Assembly: GCF_001522545.3 (NCBI RefSeq)
Contig: NC_031776.1
Location: forward strand, 27,105,634-27,169,633
DNA from: Parus major
Lineage: Eukaryota > Chordata > Aves > Passeriformes > Paridae
Direction: 5' to 3'
DNA length: 64,000 nt
The position numbers and the translations under genes were made by a program. The notes under the pieces were generated by a model that did not search any database, had not been told where the DNA came from, and worked only from the letters and a program-made list of their open reading frames with translations. Below, in pieces: positions 57,001 to 64,000 of this stretch (position 1 is its first letter; each line of letters starts with the position of its first letter).

Positions 57001-57800
57001 GGAAAAAGATACATTTGGGGAAAACTATTCAGCCAGTCTATGTAGAGTAATTTGAAATGAAAGGGCACAGCATTGGAGACTTCTCTCCCCCCAGGAATAC
57101 CCTTCTCCAGATAGTTAAAAAAAGTTGCTTACATCAGGCAATGTCCTAAACTGATTTTGTATGATTATTTAGGAGAGCATAGAAAGTACTAAATAGTTCT
57201 CTGCCAATTTTCATAAAGACTGATACCTTAAATACTTCATGGCTTTTTGTTCCTGCAGCTGTGTTCTCAGTACACTCATAAAATCCCACCTAACCTGTAA
57301 CAGATGGTAAGGCATTTGGTTTTTAGCTGCCTGTGTAATGTCTTCTCTACTAAAAGAAGTCAACTGGAAGCTGCAGGGTTTTGTTTCTCAGTTCTACCTG
57401 AGGCTCCTGTTAATTGGTACAGTCATGTGCAATGTTTACTTTTACCTGTAAAGATTGAAAACGTTGAATTGGCAGCAGTGCTGCCTCCTTCCAGTGTCCT
57501 TGAGAGGACAAGCACTAAGGTACCTGGGGAATTCTTCAGCAAAGGTGATGTGCTTTTGAAAATACAATTTTTTTTTTTTTGTTAGTAGTACACACACACA
57601 CAAATTTAAGATGTTCAGTTATGCCAGTATATTTTCTCAGCTGCCTTGAGACTGATTCCAAGGGCAGTTGGGAGTACAAAAAGGATCAGGGCATCCATCA
57701 GTGCCAGACAAGATCTGTTGATGTTTCTGTTTGCAGATCCAGCATCTCCTACACAACTCTCATCCCACCAGGCAGATGCAACTAAAATAAAACAGAGACA
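54061..57800. other. Intergenic region between SEC22A and ADCY5 3' ends
   Basis: About 3.7 kb between tail-to-tail genes. It is mostly AT-rich with no supported gene. A GC-rich patch at 56210-56470 stands out and contains a 136-codon open frame with low-complexity Cys/Pro/Gly content. A T-run with CA repeats lies at 57568-57602. No transposon was recognised. Confidence 0.65.
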
Positions 57801-57819
57801 CTTTACCAGTGAAACAGTG

Positions 57820-57825
57820 TTTAAT
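57820..57825 (-). terminator. ADCY5: Candidate distal polyadenylation signal of ADCY5
   Basis: On the minus strand it reads ATTAAA, followed by CACTGTTTCACTGG and then a T/GT-rich stretch (AAAGTGTCTCTGTTTTATTT), the layout expected of a cleavage site. It lies about 2.4 kb past the stop. Confidence 0.35.
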
Positions 57826-58484
57826 ATAGTTAAATTACTTAAATAGATTTCAATTTCCATGGGAAATCATAACTGTATCCATTTTTGCAAGATCCAGAGT
57901 AAAGAGTGTGTGAATACCCCTTGAAATGATCATGACACACTGTCAACAATCACAGCTAGAGATACTGGGGACTTGAAATTTCATTGACAACACAACTTCA
58001 TAAGATGAATCAAAAGTTAAGAAGACTGCAGACTTTTGGAAAGCAGAAAGCAAACCTAAAACCAAGTGTATGGCATGAAGGTAATGAAACTCAGTGAGGG
58101 ACAAAGGGGATGGGAGGTGGAGGAGGGGAAAAAGGCATAACAGCATGATGTAACTTAAGTATTTTGCAAACCAGGAAGGATGTAAAGGAGCAAAAGTATA
58201 GTACAAGGGCAGACTTGGCAGTTTTACAGAAGTCAATATACTATACTTTTCAGAGATGTTTCCTAGTGGAAGGGAGAAGGAAAGGGGCGTTGCCATTTAA
58301 GCTCATGTTTAAATGGCTTAATGCTCAGGTCATGCTTAGCAGTAGAGCAAATTAATTAAGACAGGTCCATGGATTTTCACTTATTCTCATTGTTGAGTAG
58401 GAAAAAGAAATCGCCACCACCATAGTGCAATCATTATGCTGTGAGTACTACAATAATTCTGCCCTGAGAAGAGTGGAAAACGAG

Positions 58485-58490
58485 TTTATT
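58485..58490 (-). terminator. ADCY5: Candidate proximal polyadenylation signal of ADCY5
   Basis: The minus-strand reading is AATAAA, about 1.75 kb past the stop. The downstream element is not clearly GT-rich. Retained as an alternative end. Confidence 0.3.
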
Positions 58491-60240
58491 AAATGTCAAA
58501 AGATTGGAGTAATTTTTAGTGCTAGCCAAATTCAATATCAAAACTTTCCCCTCGTAGAATATAAAAAATATAGCTTTTTTAAAATTATTTTCTTTTTTTA
58601 ATAAAATATCAAGGGATTTTTCTTTCATAGTTAGAAAAGGTACATAAATGATAACAGTGAACTATTCAGAAACCCCCCACTAGTGATAAAGATGCCCAAC
58701 ACAGTATCAATGGCACTATTTTAAGGCCAACCACCTCATCATATACACACTTGTCATCATAACAATTTTTGAAGATCACCTAATTCCTGAAAATTGAAAA
58801 TCTGTGAATCAGTTTAAATAAGTGCTTACTACAGGAAAGTCAACTCGATGCTGCAGCACATAGTTCCTTGTAATGTCACACGGCAGTTACAATGTCAGAC
58901 AACTCTCAGATCAGCAGGATTCTATTAAGACCATCTATGAAAAATTATGTTTTTAAAATAAAAGTTCAAATGAGCTTTTTTTCCTTTTCTCATAAGAGCC
59001 CCTGGTAATAATTAGAAGATTTGGTTAGAGCTCTTTTTGACATGTTTGATACATCTCAGCAGCTAAAACTCAAAGGTCCTGTTTCCATTGGGAAGCCGCC
59101 ACCCTCCGCTGGAATGCTGCACGGAACAATTCTGTGACTACCGCGGGTTTTTCCTCTTCTTTGGGGTTGTAGATTTTTCTGGATTTTCATTTTAAAATGC
59201 GTCTGATTCTGCCTGGAAACTCACCTGTTTGTTGTTGGTTGATTGTATAGTGATAATCTGAAAACTGCCAAGTCTGTGTTCAGAGTATTACACAAAAAAA
59301 TTACACAAAAGTCTACAGGTTATATACACCTCCCCCCACACCTCGGTGTGGACAGCCTGCCTTCTAATTTATATATAATTTACAAAATATAGAATTTGGT
59401 ATATCTGTTAGATCTCCATGTTTTCAATATTACAAAATAAAAAATACAAAAAAACCCACAACAAATTTCAGGGGAGTTCCCCCCACAAAGTGTCTCTTGT
59501 TTACATCTAGTCTTTCCCCTGTAAACTGATAGATACCAAAGAAGAGCACAGATGACTTTTTAATAAATATGGTTGTGGAGCCATCTTCCTTTATCCTGAT
59601 CTTCCCCTTCATCAGGTGTGCCAGCCCCACTCAGCAGAGCAGTCATTTAGCCATGGAGAAAAAGGGAAAAGAGTGGGCCAGGGCTATAATGTCTTTTCAC
59701 ACTAAAACATTACCAATGTCCTTCTAAAAGGCCTTTTTGTGTGCTGCAACAGTGGGTGTCAGTTTTGAAAGCCCATTCAAAACAGCTAATAAAAGCACAG
59801 TGGTACACTTCAAATAGCTGGCAGTATGGGATGGAAATATTATGGGAGTGCAAATCCATTCCAAAATAATGCTTTGTAGTGAATCATACATTCCTTCAAC
59901 CAAGTAAATGTTGTGTTGCATCAATAAATACTTAAATAGCTTCTTATGCCATCCTGTGGTAGCAGCCTTTTTAAAAATGCCGAATTCATGTCTTTTCTGT
60001 GAACTCTGTAGTGCACATCTTTGGTCAACTTAGCACACAGCCACGAACAACTCCAAGGTGGTTTCTTTCTTTTGCCTTTCTTGATGGGTGGCCAAAGAAT
60101 TTGCTGATACCAGCTCTAGAGTCATGGGGTGAAATTTCAACTGTGCCGCATGTTCAGCTTCACTGCCAAAAAATGATTCTTCTCCGATTCACAATCCTGG
60201 GTAATGCAAAATCCATCTTTGTGTGGTGCTGCAGTCGGTG

Positions 60241-60369
60241 CTAACTAATTGGAGGCCCTTCATTTAGAAAGTAGGTGGTCATTTCTCCTTTGCCTTTGAC
60301 CTTTATGACCCCTCGATACTCCAGCTGGTAGTTGTTGGCTGCTAGAACCTGGTACATGTCCGTGGTTAC
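60241..60369 (-). CDS. ADCY5: ADCY5 last coding exon (C2 catalytic domain end)
   Basis: Forty-two codons plus a TAG stop at 60241-60243, phase 0. The minus-strand acceptor is TTATTCTGCAG. It begins [10 protein letters not shown] and contains [15 protein letters not shown]. The Lys in KVKGKG is the conserved C2 residue that contacts the ATP phosphates (equivalent to Lys1065 of AC2). It closes with NEGPPIS, close to the mammalian ADCY5 C-terminus as I recall it. The wider catalytic core is shared by all membrane adenylyl cyclases. Assignment to type 5, not type 6, rests on the overall exon set and on gene order next to SEC22A and PDIA5. ADCY5 makes cAMP from ATP at the plasma membrane under Gs/Gi control. 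Confidence 0.95.
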   Translation of the reverse strand, partial: VTTDMYQVLAANNYQLEYRGVIKVKGKGEMTTYFLNEGPPIS

Positions 60370-63321
<2,952 letters not shown>

Positions 63322-64000
63322 CTAGTTTAGGGGGGAGACAGTGATGCACTTACTTTTTTGGTAGCTGCTCTGGGGAGGGGAAAAAAGCTGAAAATTTACT
63401 TGCAGTAGGGGCAGAAATAGAACAGGGCAAACTGCAAAGGAGAGCAGAACCAGAGAGATGCAGAAACTTCTGTTTTGCAGTGGAAAATATTCCATCTCTT
63501 CATGCACACCATGTATGGAAAAGCAGGCAGAGAATAATGCCAGAATCCAGCATTGTATTTCTGAGCCCTGAACTGGGTAACCACTCAGCTCACCCCTTCC
63601 ATTGTTTTGCCATTTATAAATGAGGATTACAATGTTTATCTGCTTCCCAAGGAGCTTTAATTAATTGTTGTTTCCTCAGTGCCTTGTACTCAAACCACAA
63701 AGACCTGTAATTAGAATGATGTCCTGCCACCCAGAAGGTAGGAAATCAAACTAAAACCTGCAGTCCTGCGGCCCCCCAGCCATGAGTGCTGGCCAGAGCC
63801 CAGGCCTGTCCTGCTTCCTGGGAATCACATACAGGGCCCCAACATCATGGGACAAGTACTGGAAACACTAACAGTGAACCCAGGGACAGGAGCACAGTGT
63901 AGCATTATCCTCACTGTGCTGGTTACCCAGTGCTGCTGCCTGGGGGCTAATGAGGGCTGGACATTGAGCCAGTTCCCACTGCTTAACAGGAAACTGAATG
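63322..64000 (-). other. ADCY5: ADCY5 intron (window ends inside it)
   Basis: I looked for the next upstream exon, which should end in a short segment coding about Asp-Phe-Leu-Trp-Lys-Leu-Gln, and did not find it. The sequence shows no repeat family and no other coding signal. Confidence 0.8.

Larger units (their letters stand above)
57801..60240 (-). other. ADCY5: ADCY5 3' UTR (proposed extent)
   Basis: This is the minus-strand sequence downstream of the ADCY5 stop at 60241. It is AT-rich with no recognised repeat and includes C-rich (59330) and T-rich stretches. The extent is set by the farthest reasonable polyadenylation signal and could be shorter (signal at 58485-58490). No transcript evidence is available. 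Confidence 0.45.

Noticed and set aside
57568..57602. T-run followed by CA repeat as a possible retroposed gene tail
   Set aside because: No retrocopy sequence is adjacent. Simple low-complexity DNA is enough.

Overview
The window is vertebrate nuclear DNA, almost certainly from a bird. The genes are split by GT-AG introns. The repeats are mostly CR1 LINE 3' ends plus a few old CORE-SINE/MIR-like remnants, and SINEs and LTR elements are otherwise scarce. Passerine is a reasonable guess but the sequence does not prove it. The base is AT-rich with one strong CpG island, which is interrupted by an assembly gap (33736-34248).

Three protein-coding genes are supported, in the order PDIA5 (+), SEC22A (+), ADCY5 (-). 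This matches, from general knowledge, the human 3q21 neighbourhood. (1) About 1-20410: the 3' end of PDIA5. Its last three coding exons (8675-8745, 17587-17721, 20173-20253) encode most of the C-terminal thioredoxin domain with a CPHC active site and a terminal KDEL. (2) About 20410-33550: intergenic DNA with old LINE/SINE remnants and AT-rich blocks that could be regulatory. (3) About 33550-54060: complete SEC22A. It has a CpG-island promoter with a probable noncoding first exon ending at 34479, six coding exons (39093-53433, 308 codons before the stop), and a U-rich 3' UTR. (4) About 54060-57800: the tail-to-tail intergenic space between SEC22A and ADCY5, with one GC-rich patch near 56210-56470. 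(5) About 57800-64000, minus strand: the 3' UTR and last four coding exons of ADCY5. These encode the C2 half of the catalytic domain, with its adenine-binding, transition-state and phosphate-binding residues intact.

The genes are not an operon and have unrelated jobs: ER disulfide exchange, an ER/Golgi longin-domain membrane protein, and cAMP synthesis at the plasma membrane. I found no tRNA, rRNA, CRISPR or intact mobile element, and no credible undescribed system. The more interesting details are a NAGNAG acceptor before the last PDIA5 exon, a CpG-island promoter flanked by two same-strand CR1 copies, a possible uORF in the SEC22A leader, several perfect short inverted repeats in SEC22A introns, and candidate conserved noncoding blocks upstream of SEC22A. 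Exon limits come from reading frames, splice consensus and remembered mammalian orthologues; no alignment was run.
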